Positions 37,203 to 50,740 of a stretch of 64,000 nucleotides of DNA are shown here, piece by piece. How positions within the stretch are numbered: position 1 is the first letter of the stretch; each line of letters starts with the position of its first letter. Below the pieces are notes generated by a model. That model saw nothing but the letters and a program-made list of their open reading frames with translations. It had not been told where the DNA came from and searched no databases. Position numbers and translations under genes: made by a program. Origin of the DNA: Styela clava (taxonomy: Eukaryota > Chordata > Ascidiacea > Stolidobranchia > Styelidae); assembly GCF_964204865.1 (NCBI RefSeq), contig NC_135264.1:6788001-6852000 (forward strand), read 5' to 3'.

Positions 37203-38652
37203 TAGTTTAAACTGTTCTTTTATGGTGTGAATGAGTGTCGGGGAACGCAAGGAATGTTTTTAAACGTCACTCTATGAGGTAGAGGCGCTCGCCTTGAATT
37301 GAATATTTTTTATTGGTCTGACGACTGTCTGCTTGATCCAACAATTTTTGGGATTTACGCAAAATACACTTCAAGTAGGAATTTTACTGGTATCGAAAAT
37401 ATATATAACAGCATGAATAAAATAGTAATGCCCCATTCAAATTAGGCAATAATTAACAAATAAAGTCATAAAAATACTCTGACCTCTTAGAAATGCAAAT
37501 GCGGAGATGGCATAACACAGTTGCGTGTATTTGGTATACACTCTTGATAAATTGAGTAAATATTTACATTATTTAAACCACATTTTGTTTTATACTTGCT
37601 AATTCTCAACACTGAGTGAAAATGGCATTAACGCAAAGTAAACATAGGAATACAATTGAAATCGGGACACACTTTCAGGTTTGCACATATTTACTTTATC
37701 CTCATAAATGACCTAATTAGCTACTCTTACACTCCAATGTTTTCAGGCCGTAAAGTTCTGTAGTCGTATTTCCATGTTGTTATACTAGGCGGAGTACGTC
37801 TTTTTCTTCTGAGTCATAACGCCCACTAAACTTCAGTACGCTCCAGCAGTACTAATCGAACTTTAGATTGACCTGCTTGACAGATATTTAATTTTTAAGT
37901 GCTCCACGAAAGCTGAATTAGTAGTTAGTACACATTTCCATGCAAACACAAGGACCATGGCCAGTTTACCCATTCCTTTTCGATGTAAGTATATTCCTTC
38001 TATTTCAACTATCTGATCTATGAGCTACTCTATTTCTTTACTACATTTGAAGATCCATCACGTGAATCCAGAGACAACGGTTCGAATATTTCCTCATTCC
38101 TCGATCACATTATGTTGAAAATCGACTCGATGAAATGCTGCGATCGTTTCCTACAACACAGATCACATATCCCTATATGGTTCTTCAGAAAAAAATACTT
38201 AATTTTGGACTTCGGTGAAGGTGCGCACGATGAGCGCTTTGACGTACCTTTAAAGATCGGCTGCGTTTGTTGTCCTCAAATGCAAGCCAAAACCTATCAC
38301 GTACTTGACTTGCATTAAATAACACATATCAATCATGTTTAACTGCAAAAAACGTTCATTTTAGTTATGACATCATGTTTTTTTCTTCCAATCATCACGC
38401 TCGCCGAGACGTGATGACGTAATAATGCGTCCATCACCTTCGTTCCGGAACTGAAATCAAAAACCGTGCACAATCTTATTCAAATGAATAGTCATTTCTT
38501 TAGCGCATTGAATTGTTACATCCGCTGGATATATTTATGACATCACACACATCTTCGGAAATCGTTGGTGTGGTTTTGTGGATTATGATTACATTGATTA
38601 CTTATACGCTGCTATATTTTAAAATCACTTCGTGAGAACTATATTTTGACGA

Positions 38653-38868
38653 GGGGCTCACCAGTATGGAGGTAACCAATTTTGTTCGCCTTCTTCACAT
38701 CAAGTTGTTTAAAGGGATGGAAGACTATGGGCGGGTGTATACTAAGAGGATATATTCACTTGGCCAACACAAACAGTCCCCGAACTTGTAATAGAACTAA
38801 AATAAGAAATATCGGAATAAAACTATGGCCTAACCCTTACCTGGTACACTTACAACGAGAGTACCTCT
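38653..38868. mobile_element. Inverted copy of the 221-bp MITE
   Basis: It shares GGTAACCAATTTTGTTCGCC, CACTTGGCCAACACAAACAG and CCTTACCTGGTACAC with 31121-31341 in opposite orientation. The ends are less well preserved and no target duplication is clear. The open frame at 38682-38882 is part of this repeat. Confidence 0.6.
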
Positions 38869-39553
38869 TCGACTCAGCATGAAAGACACGAAAAATAAAT
38901 ATTGGTTATCAAAATGAAAGAGCTGTTAAGTTTTGTACGAAATATTATGAATACTTATTAAAGATAATGATCAGGCGAATAAATCTTCAAAAATGACTGT
39001 ACATATTAATTGATCATGTGCGATTATCATCTTCATATTGTAATAAAGAGTGAAATAGTATTGCATATGAATATATGCGAGATATGCTAATTCAGTTTAT
39101 CTGGCTACGTATGAGTATCTATCAAAATCTAAAAAAAAATTCGAATAATTCTGAAATTGTGATTGAATACCAATATTAAACTTTATGTATGAAAAAAGTT
39201 GGAAAAATGTGACACAATGAATTAATACATTAACTACATAGATAGAGGATATTAAATTTTATTACGTAGAGGTACTCTCAGTTATATTTACTTACAATAC
39301 AATTTTATTTCGATCTTTGGTATACAACACAGAACACGGACAAAAAACACAGTGCGACGGAAAGTTTGAAAAAATAACCAAAACCAAGGTTTATAACAAG
39401 TGCTGTAACTAGCGTTTGTGCCCATTCACCCACACTCACATAAGTAACAAAAAAAAACGACAATCTCAGCGAAGAGAAAGAATAAAGTCATTAGGCATAC
39501 ACTGTGAAGGCGACATTGTCGTCGTGCAATTACCTTGTGTTATTTAAATTATT

Positions 39554-39663
39554 GGACCTCCAGAAGTATGCACACCGAGATGGCGCACAACCGAACATAG
39601 TATGTGTGTACCGATTAGGATTCAGGTTGTGCGACATCTTGGTGCGCATACTTCTGGAGCACC
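39554..39663. mobile_element. 110-bp near-palindromic MITE with perfect 8-bp target duplication
   Basis: The left end GGACCTCCAGAAGTATGC pairs with a right end GCATACTTCTGGAGCACC. Inner parts are GAGATGGCGCACAACC and GGTTGTGCGACATCTTGG. The flanks are AAATTATT on both sides (39546-39553 and 39664-39671). Almost the whole element can fold into one hairpin. Related copies are at 31121, 38653, 10183 and 7725. Confidence 0.85.
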
Positions 39664-40669
39664 AAATTATTATTATTTTTTTTGAATAGAATCAAGCCGT
39701 TTTTTTTTAAATTGCTCTGAAATGATGTTGATTCGAATCGCTACGATTCGAAATTATGAAAATTACATCCTCTCAACTCAAAACTGCAAAAATAGAAATT
39801 CAGATAATCTTAGGCTGTATTAAAGTTTGCGTATTCAATTATTTCTGCTATGAAGACTCTACATTACTCACACTGTATATCTGTTTATAGTTTAGCTTGT
39901 TTAGTTTAGAAAAACATGTATTTTAACTATTTGGATCATTTAATTTTTTTCACCCGATCCCAACTTTTTGTTCGGCTTACCGGTATATGATTTTGCAGTC
40001 AAAAAACGTGTTTTAGAATTTAATTTATAAGTGAATCTGAGTGCCAATCAACATATTTGATATGAGCTTTAAAATGCAAAGTAAATTATAAAAGGACGCA
40101 GAAGACGGGCATTCCAATCGAAGTAGAGTTTAGGTTTTCGAAAGATTTGACAGCCGTTAGCGGACCTAGAACCGGCCTCCTAGACATAGGTAGTTAAAGC
40201 TTTAGGTGCCTGCTCGAGTAATATATATACTAACAAAACGATTAAATTTATTAACCATGGTTGGCTTAAAATATAATAATCTTCTATTGGTGGGCACTGA
40301 TATCTGTTCAAAGAATAAGACAAGATTTTTTACACCCTGCTAAAAAAAAATACGACCAACGTGTGGCAATCATATATTTCATGAAAAAGAAAAACAAAAT
40401 ATGCAAGGCAAATCAATTCATGCTCATATGGGCAATTCTAATTATAAGATAACAAAAAGATTATAATTACAATAAAATGAATATTGTTGAAGTATGTAAG
40501 TGATCAAATTTTCCAGCTGTTACACAACAAATTTCAAGAATGTTGGGGCAGTAACGTGTATTACGATTTATGTGTGGCTTAGTTGGTCCCAATTCCATTA
40601 ATGCACTTGAACAGTATATCTATAGCATTGTGATTACAATAACATAAAAATATATTTTAACCTATGGCA

Positions 40670-41012
40670 CAGGGTTGTGCAACAGGCGGCATGGCACGCA
40701 GACCCCATCCTGGCCCGCCAAGCCATTTAGTGTGGCCCTTGTCAACACTCAGATTTTCCCCATAAAGTGTCAAATCGTAATCCAACAGTTTATGTTCAAA
40801 AAGACGCTCAACATGGGTAAAAATGCCTGGTGCCTTTATTACCGGACACTCAAGCGGTAGCCGCATTCTCTACTTTTGCCTCCCCCAGCGCTCTGGTTAT
40901 TGCTAATTTTTTAAATTGTTGTGTACACGATAAAACTTTTTTTTTGTATGGCCCAGGTCAATGTCTGAAGTTGGTTATATGGCCCACCGACAAAAAATAT
41001 TGCATACCCCTG
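40670..41012. mobile_element. hAT-like non-autonomous element, CAGGG...CCCCTG
   Basis: It begins CAGGGTTGTGCAACAGG and ends TATTGCATACCCCTG, imperfect inverted repeats of hAT type. The flanking octamers CTATGGCA and CTCTACCA agree at 5 of 8 positions, so the insertion is old. A fragment of the same family is at 15256. Short open frames on both strands inside it are incidental. Confidence 0.6.
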
Positions 41013-41213
41013 CTCTACCAGAAGCTTGGAACCCTTTTGAGGAAACTCTCATCAATAAATTCATAACTCATTCTGAGTAAGGTAGGGTATTGCATAAGGC
41101 AGGCGGAATTGGTCAGAAAGCGTTTGTTGAGAAGTGAATAACCTATTATATTCCACTGCAATTCAAAATGAAAAAGTTGATAAAAGCACCAAAAAGTGGC
41201 TCAAAATGAATAT

Positions 41214-43912
41214 TCATATTGGTTTGTACAATAAAGTTGTTACAAATTTCTTCTTGTATCTGTGTGTAGCACTGAGTGCCATTACTCCATCTTTTATTGA
41301 CAATGCGTACATATGGTTTAACATTACATGTTGTGGTTCCGGGAGAAGTGAAGGTTCACACTATAAAGTATAAATATAGTATTATTAAAACAAAATCTGG
41401 TTTTACATTGAGATTCAAGACTCAACACCTTAAATCTTTACAATTAGTATTTACTGGTAACTGTTGCTTACTGTAACGCAAGTATAAGTATTTTGAAATC
41501 ATGCACCAGAGGTTCCCAGCCAAGGCAGTCGGAGGGGAGCCATCAGTGCTTGAAGCCTAAAGCGCCGCAAGCAATGAAATGTTGGGAACCACTGTACTAC
41601 ACAATGAAGCATACAGGATCAAGATAATCCAAAACAAACTTTTCAGAGTCTCTATAAGTAAAAAAAATATTCACACTACTAATAGTACTTACCGCAAGAT
41701 CAACATCTTGATTTAATAATACTTTATTTAGTAAATGAGGAGGCAATGTTGGTGGATGAACATTGGAGTCTTCTAACATTTCTCTTGGAATATCCTGATT
41801 GTAACTGCCTGGTGGAGAGTGTGTTATGTCTAAAATAAAAAAGGTTGAGTGAAATGAAAACAGCCTGCCAAACACCTAAGATCCTTAAATTAGTATAAGG
41901 TCTGAACACAATCAACCAGTGTAGCTCAACTCATGTCCATTTATAGGTTGACATTAATAAAGCAATAGTTTCCATTCTTATAATAATAGCTCCATTTGGG
42001 TGAACATTCAGATAGGATGCTATTTTAGGAAAAGAATGATATAAATATTTGGTCAAAAATGGGACACTTTGGCGAAAAGCAAACACCAAACAAAACTTGC
42101 TATTTCACCTAGCAAGAATTAGATTTGAAAGCTGTTCTAGCCCAACCCAAAAGGCCAGAGTACCTACCCTCCCTCTGACCTACTATGTATTTTCAATAAA
42201 ATTTGGTTTTACTTATTCCCTATCGTTTCATTTCTTAATTTACGATTCAGAAAAAATCCCACCTCTCACATTTTCCAAAGAACTTGAATCTCTTGCTAGT
42301 GCTTCAAATACTTCAAAATCGGAATCTTTTACTTCCAATACATTGTTCATTATTCCTTCAGCATTCAATTTTGTTGGCTTTAAAATATAAAATTACTTAA
42401 CAAACATTCTTTTATGTATTAAAATATTAGGGACAAAGCGGAACAATATAAATAGGGCCAATATCAGAAGTTAAATTTCATATGTAGACTGGTGATTAAT
42501 CTTATACACCTTATTGAAGACTTTCAAATGATTAGCTGACAGCAAAAACTGAACCATCCATCAAACATTGATACAATATGAACATATTGCAAAATTACAC
42601 TTCTAATTTTTTTTTAAAAACAACAGTCCAACTAAGTGGTAATTACCTAGTAAATGTTTAGCGCTTAAATATATGTATCATATTATGATACATATTTTGA
42701 TACACATATATATAAAGTTTAAAAAACATGATTGAGTTTGAGTGCTTTTATTAAGCGAGACTTCAAGTCATGGAAGCCATTAAATGTAACAAAACCAAGT
42801 AGATACCAATATTCAATATATCTCAATAAAATTTGTATAATGCAATAATGATATCAGGCTGACGTCACCTCATCTTGGTTAGTTTTCCACTGTCCGTCAA
42901 CCATAAATTTATACTCGTGTTCTCCAGCTGGAAGATCAACAATACCATAAAAATCATCACGACTTCTAGACAAAGGTATTCTTGCTTTCCATTGATCATA
43001 GGATCCCGCCAAAAAAACCTGCAAAAACCTCTCGTTAACCAAAGGTGACTAAGAAAGTAATGAAAAATCAATCAGGAACTTGAAACAGAACAGAACCTGT
43101 GAGATTCGTTTAAATCCTAATGTATTTGTTCTGGAGTTGACAATAATTATTGGATGAAATAAGAGAGCAATGCTCAAATATAAGAACACAAATGTAGTAA
43201 CTAAAGGTAACACTATTATTTGCAACCTAATAAATGATATAAAGCAATATGTGGTTGTACTCTCTACTGACCTCTTTTCCACCACCTTTCCATCGAAAAA
43301 CAGCAGGTACTTTTGCTACTCCACCCGAGTGCATAATATGAGTTTGCTTTAACCCAGCCGCTTCATCCTAAAGAAATATATTTATAATGTTCATGTCCAC
43401 AACCATTAGAATTTGAGCGAGAGCCAAAATCAAATATTTTACTATCCCGACTACTTGCTAAAAATATTCTTGAATATCGAATGTATTTAAAAAAAAACGA
43501 GTTAGTCTTAATACAGAAATTTAAACATCCGTATACTTTGATGGGGCTCATTGCATTACTGTGACAGAATTTTTGGTGACATAGTCAGGAGGGGTTAGGA
43601 ATGACATATGCAAAAATTGTTGAGCCAGGCCAACTAGAAGTTATTGTGGTATGAAACTACAAGAGACCCCCATAATCAAAATACGGACATATTGCATAAA
43701 CAGCATAAAATTAAATTATTAAATGACAATTTGCAGGTTTTGTTTTGCATCCCCACAATCAGACAATGCTACCCTCTCACATGTAATAGATCATGCTGAT
43801 GTCCAGGAAAAACAAATCCAGATTCTTCCATTGGTGAACCAACTACTAGATCACTTCCTCCTTGACCTTCTGCAGCTCCTGATTCTCTCTTTATCGATGC
43901 GTTATTCCCCAT
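41214..43912 (-). CDS. PRKAB: AMP-activated protein kinase beta subunit, 258 aa
   Basis: The scaffold and glycogen-sensing subunit of the AMPK energy-sensor complex. Six minus-strand exons: 43781-43912, 43272-43367, 42869-43018, 42263-42377, 41693-41829 and 41214-41360. They total 777 nt with consistent phases. The N-terminus MGNNASIK keeps Gly2 for myristoylation. The CBM48 glycogen-binding domain (about residues 67-145) has the ligand tryptophans W86 and W120, K113 and N138, plus a serine in RSRDDF equivalent to human S108. The C-terminal ASC domain has PPTLPPHLLNKVLLNQD, EPQHVMLNHMYALSIKDGVM and YKKKFVTTLLYKPI, the alpha/gamma-binding part. Length compares with 270-272 in human. Only the second of two nearby exon 4 donors (after 42263) keeps the frame. 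Intron 1 contains a repeat remnant. Confidence 0.95.
41507..41594. mobile_element. Short hAT-like MITE in the 3' part of the AMPK beta gene
   Basis: It starts CAGAGGTTCCCAGCC and ends GTTGGGAACCACTG, near-matching inverted repeats with the CAG and CTG termini of hAT elements. Flanking octamers TCATGCAC and TACTACAC agree at 5 of 8. It sits in the last intron. Confidence 0.5.
43543..43670. mobile_element. Solo end of the GGGTCT family in AMPK beta intron 1
   Basis: It reads ATTTTTGGTGACATAGTCAG, then GGGGTTAGGAATGACATATG, then AACTAGAAGTTATTGTGGTA, and ends GAGACCC at 43670. This is the right-hand terminal module of the family without a left partner. Confidence 0.6.
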
Positions 43913-45686
43913 GATTAGATATTTGAAGTTGCAATATTTATAAATTATATTGTAAGGCTATACCATATACCAGTATACAAGTAATAAATCTGACTAAAAG
44001 AGTTGAAAATTTTTCAGTTTCTTTATTTGTAATCAAGTGAAGTTATAGATGTACTTTTGTGTGAGTTATGTTATGAACTGAACTTATACTGAACTACAGA
44101 ACTAGATATACTGATAAAATTAGACCAGCGGTTCCCAACCTTTTTTCGATAAATTCCTCTCTTCGCCTATTTTGAAACTCTTTATTCCCCCTTCAATATG
44201 CAGATATGCATAAAAAGTAATTATTTGTTCATATTAAATGACAGAATAGAGATTTAGCTAGTATTACAGTATTATGAATATGTGTCAGTAGCACTCAAGC
44301 CTTTGTGCAGTTTACAGGTTTATGTAGTCTAAGCATAAATTAGAATATAGTAATATTAATTACTACCGATATCCGTATATGCCTGTATGCTGATGTGGCT
44401 AACCACTGCTAGATATAGCAATAGTTCATTTGCCAATTCTCGTCTGATTGTTCCAAATTCAGAAATTCATGGACTGGGAGATTCGTGTCCGTGAACCAGG
44501 GTTGCCAGATCCCAGTGTTGAAAATAAGCCAAATCCAGACAGAAAAAGCCAACAGTTTTACCAAGTACAAAAGCATCATGAGTTGAAACTCCTAGCACAA
44601 TTTGACAATAGTGGATTTGTACAGTTTGCAATATGCTGATTTAGAGCCATCAGTTGATTTGATGAGCCACGCCAAATCCCACTAAAACTGTAAAAGTTGT
44701 ATTGGTTGCTACCACCCGATCACTGTATCATGACGATTTCCACTTAAGCACGATCAAGGGTTAAAAACTAAGACAGTAAGAAGGATTATTGGAGTGCAGA
44801 ATTAAAATCTAGTTACTCTACAGTCTACACAGTGCTGCAGTGAGACAGTCAAGCTGAAAAACAGCAAAAAGCCAGAAAAGGAATATTAAGCGGACAGCAC
44901 TATTTTTTTCAGTTCAATATACAGATACGGTATATACTGATATATGTATACTGCAATACACCATGTATACCGCTTTCAGGCTTTAGTATGTGATAAATCA
45001 GTAAATGTACATGTTTCTAGACTACTTAAACTTGCGATATACCGTAGCCTACATATACATGCCTCAGAAAATTCTCCCGATATTTTACTAGGCTATTGAA
45101 AAAATTTTATGCTTATTTTGAGATTGTTTTTAAAATATCCAACCACGTGCCGCTTACACAGGTAGTCTACTGATAGATAATTTAGTTTAGCTAAATAAGC
45201 TAATCACGTTGTTCGCGAAAATTTTGATTCCTGCAACCAAACTAAAGGTCCTCGGAAGGCAAAATGTCAATTACCGTACTGAATTAACCCATACAGATAT
45301 TTTTATTTAAACATACTAAAAAACTGAAATAACACTCAAAGCTATGAAACGAGGCCTGCTTGAACATCTGAGCGGCTGCAAAAACTGCAATTGTTATGTC
45401 ATTGTTGGCTTATTTTTGATTGGTTGTGGTTAGGGGAAAATCTAAATGTTGAGTACCGGTATTTTAAATGATTTAATAATAGACAGTAGAATGAACATAA
45501 AAAAGTCGAACGGAAATTCTGATGGCAAACGTGTTTCAAAAAAGCCAAAATTGTGAAATTTGGCGTTAAAAAGCCAACGCTGTGAATCAGTGCTCAAAGA
45601 CAGCGACGAGTTCAGCAGAATAGGTTTCGTTGAAAGTGCACGCCCGAGGGCGCTAGCGATTAGTAAGGTACAAAGTGCACTTTGGT

Positions 45687-45718
45687 GAGGCAATGAGGCA
45701 ATGAGGCAATGAGGCAAT
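45687..45718 (+). repeat. Four tandem copies of an 8-bp unit
   Basis: GAGGCAAT is repeated four times without change, followed by an ATATAT run. Confidence 0.9.
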
Positions 45719-45774
45719 ATATATATGCTCATTGGGTGAGGTACAAAGCCCGTATATACCAAAGTGACTATAAA

Positions 45775-45903
45775 CTTTAACAATCCTCTTACACATAACC
45801 ATACCCGCATGGGATGCGAAGTGCGAACCCATGCATAGTAATCCGAGGGTGCCGTAGAGAGCGAATTCCTAACGATTAGCACGATGAGCCACACAGCCGC
45901 GCC
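45775..45903 (-). repeat. tRNA-derived SINE head, reverse orientation
   Basis: On the minus strand it starts GCGCGGCTGTGTGGCTCATC, with an A-box-like TGGCTCATCGTGC. It then has GATTACTATGCATGGGTTCG with a degenerate B box and TGGTTATGTGTAAGAGGATTG. It corresponds to the SINE at 19438. The body beyond that point has diverged. Confidence 0.55.
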
Positions 45904-46200
45904 TTGATTGTCAGTAAATTTCGAGACAAAGGTGATCCAGCCCGGGACGCGGCACGCCGGACGTCAAATGCGGGACTGTCCCGGTCATTTCCGGGGCGGT
46001 TGGAAGCCCTAGCATCAGCACGTCTTGGATAATTTTAGATTTTGCCTACTTTCCCGATTTTACGTAGGCTATATTTATGTATGTGTTGACTTGCATTGCC
46101 TATTTGTTTTAGTGTTACGAAAAATCGAAATAAACTATAATTTACTAATAGTGGGTTGTGTCTATATTTTGTTTGTTACCGAGCGGCGTGGGTTGTTAAT

Positions 46201-46917
46201 TAGGGTGACCAAATTTCCAAACCCTAAAAGGAGGACACATTGTTTGGTAGAACCGTAAATATAGAACCGCATTTCATCTGTGTATGAGATATACATTATA
46301 ATATATCTACTAAATTCCCTAGAAATAAATATAAAAGTGACAATAGACGAAATGACGACAATGAAATAACGCATTTTTGTTGTATTAAAAAAATATGCAG
46401 GACAATCGATTGATTTTCTCTTAGACCATGAGTATTTAGCAGTTCCTTTAATCGTCGTCAACATTGCTGGGTTATTTATTTTAATATCGTAAAACTGGGT
46501 ATATTGGCGTAATTTTCTGTCCAAATCTGAATTTTCATAAATTGCGATATACGAGGTGAAATGGCGTAAAACCTATTTGTGAAACAAAACGATTTTACGT
46601 AGTAAACGAGTAAGCATAAGAAGTGTGCATTTAATTAGAGTAAACCCGTCTGCATGCTATCACCAGAGTCATACTCTGCTATCACATCGCAATGCATTGC
46701 TTGTCATGTGTATAATGATAATTAGCCTACAAGTCTCTACTGACTTTGGAATTTTCTTAACATATCAAAAACTTTCGATAATATAGGAGAATTTTAAATA
46801 TTTTATCCCGTGAAAAAAAGAGGACATTTTGACATTTTGGAGCGTCCTCGGAGGACACAAATTTTTTAACGAAAAAGGAGGACAAATCCTCCAAAAGGAG
46901 AACGTATGGTCACCCTA
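46201..46917. mobile_element. 717-bp hAT-like element with perfect 8-bp target duplication
   Basis: It starts TAGGGTGACCAAATTTCC and ends GTATGGTCACCCTA. Internal AAAAGGAGGACA blocks are near both ends. The flanks are TTGTTAAT at 46193-46200 and 46918-46925. The 120-codon minus-strand frame inside shows no transposase motif, so the element looks non-autonomous. The flanking sequence resembles the SINE tail seen at 19690, so it may have inserted into a SINE. Confidence 0.85.
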
Positions 46918-46925
46918 TTGTTAAT

Positions 46926-47383
46926 GTAAGTGTCCCATATGGGTTCGATACCGATTGAGACGCCTTATCGGATTTCTGCGCTTAGGAAGATAAATACTGA
47001 TTTGAATCTGCCCCAATAGCCTTTTAAAATTACTAAAATTAGGCTTGTATGAGTTACACTAGTCAAGCCTGATGATCGAAAATGGCGTCCCTACGATGCA
47101 ATGATGGAACAAGTTAGTTGCACGGGTTTGCTCTCACTCAAAGCCCATGTCCTCTCTTTCAAAGTGTGTGATTCATGAGAAATACTCCTACCAATAAATT
47201 TTAAATCTCCTTTTTCAATGGATAGATACTTCTCAATTTTTCTTTATACTTTTTTTGAACTTTCGAGATACCGAATTAAGGTATGTCTACTATGTTTAAA
47301 TTGACTTTAGTAATGTGATTTTATTGTATATATAGCAATACTCGATCGCTACACCTGCACAAGAAACGTTCTTGTCCACTCCC
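46926..47383. other. Intergenic, SINE tail remnant then no feature
   Basis: CATATGGGTTCGATACCGAT and GACGCCTTATCGGATTTC near 46936-46975 resemble the SINE tail. The remainder shows nothing recognisable. Confidence 0.4.
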
Positions 47384-47579
47384 TTGGCCCATACACCAGA
47401 ATTAAGAAAGTTCATGGATAAAAGATTGGATTTAAAGTTAAATGGTGGACGATCTGATCGACGAGGTTTCGATCCTTTTATGAATCTAGTCATGGATAAT
47501 TGAACAGAGCGCAGAAAAGACGAGACCACTGCACCTGTTGGAAATTCGATATGAATATTGGAAGCATTGGAACGAATAC
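47384..47579 (+). pseudogene. SNRPG: Processed pseudogene of snRNP Sm protein G
   Basis: The plus-strand frame reads [20 protein letters not shown], then GGR, then [14 protein letters not shown]. This is unmistakably Sm G (SNRPG), a core ring protein of spliceosomal snRNPs. It then hits a TGA and continues with damaged sequence to GNSI, a second stop, and ILEALERI, the conserved Sm2 and C-terminal end. The start codon is not preserved, about three residues are missing before RRGFDPF, and the middle is frameshifted and shortened. It has no introns. An AATAAA lies at about 47692. A 77-codon open frame on the other strand is incidental. Confidence 0.85.
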
Positions 47580-48268
47580 AATGATTTTAAATTGAACTAA
47601 TCGAAAACGACAAAACAACCCGATACCTCAATCCATGTTTGTACATAGACTGTTATAAAACATTCAATCTATTTACAGAGTTTTTTTTTATTAATAAAAT
47701 TTTTTTGTCACTGTGTTATTTTTGCAATGGAATTGAACTACAGCATTTTACGTCAACGAGTGTTTTTTTTTATTCCATATTCCTGTGGGAAAAGCACTGT
47801 TGACTCGTTGAGATTCACATACCATAGCCACGCATTCCATCCTATCAAACCCACCGAGTGTTCATGTTACACAAGTTTGACGCCCGAACGATATCCGTTC
47901 ATTTCTTTGTCTTTTTTTATTTTGAATATATGTTTGTGTGTTGAATGTGGGTAAACTGGCGCATGTATATTTACATTATTAAACCTTTGTAAAGGTTTTG
48001 CCAGTTTCCCCGATTTTCCCAATCTTCTGTGTGTTCATTGTTTGTGTTTTGTGTATGATTTTTTTTGTGGGAAAATCAAAATAAATATACTTATACTTGT
48101 ATCTTTCATGTCGATAGCAAATTGAATCAGACTGTATTCGGATTATAAGTATTCAGGCATGTATTAATATTAGAGTAAACATGAAAAACAAAAGTTTCTT
48201 TACGTCTATCCGTTAGTATTGTATATATATATATATACATTTTTAACTTTTGTGCTGTTTTTCTTTGT
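47580..48268. other. Intergenic between the SNRPG pseudogene and ficolin-like gene 1
   Basis: AT-rich, with an AT microsatellite at about 48222-48238. A 75-codon open frame at 47727-47954 matches nothing. The right part probably holds the 3' UTR of the minus-strand gene. Confidence 0.4.

Positions 48269-50740
<2,472 letters not shown>

Larger units (their letters stand above)
36628..41213. other. Tropomyosin 5' flank and intergenic region
   Basis: Besides the promoter motifs and mobile elements listed separately, this stretch is AT-rich with only short open frames. The best are 60-78 codons and match nothing. The first 400 bases probably contain the tropomyosin 5' UTR or a leader intron. Confidence 0.45.
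43913..46200. other. Intergenic region with hAT and SINE debris
   Basis: It contains a solo CGGTTCCCAACC hAT-type end near 44131. An AGGGTTGCCAGATCCCAGTG end lies near 44489 and possibly pairs with GGTTGGAAGCCCTAG near 46000. Four exact copies of GAGGCAAT lie at 45687-45718, and a SINE is at about 45775-45903. The 150-codon minus-strand frame at 45442-45894 runs through the SINE and the octamer repeat and is not a gene. Confidence 0.45.

Noticed and set aside
45442-45894. 150-codon minus-strand open frame
   Set aside because: It runs through a SINE and four GAGGCAAT repeats, so its length is a repeat artefact.
46162-46524. 120-codon minus-strand frame in the hAT-like element
   Set aside because: No transposase motif, and it crosses the element's terminus and target duplication.
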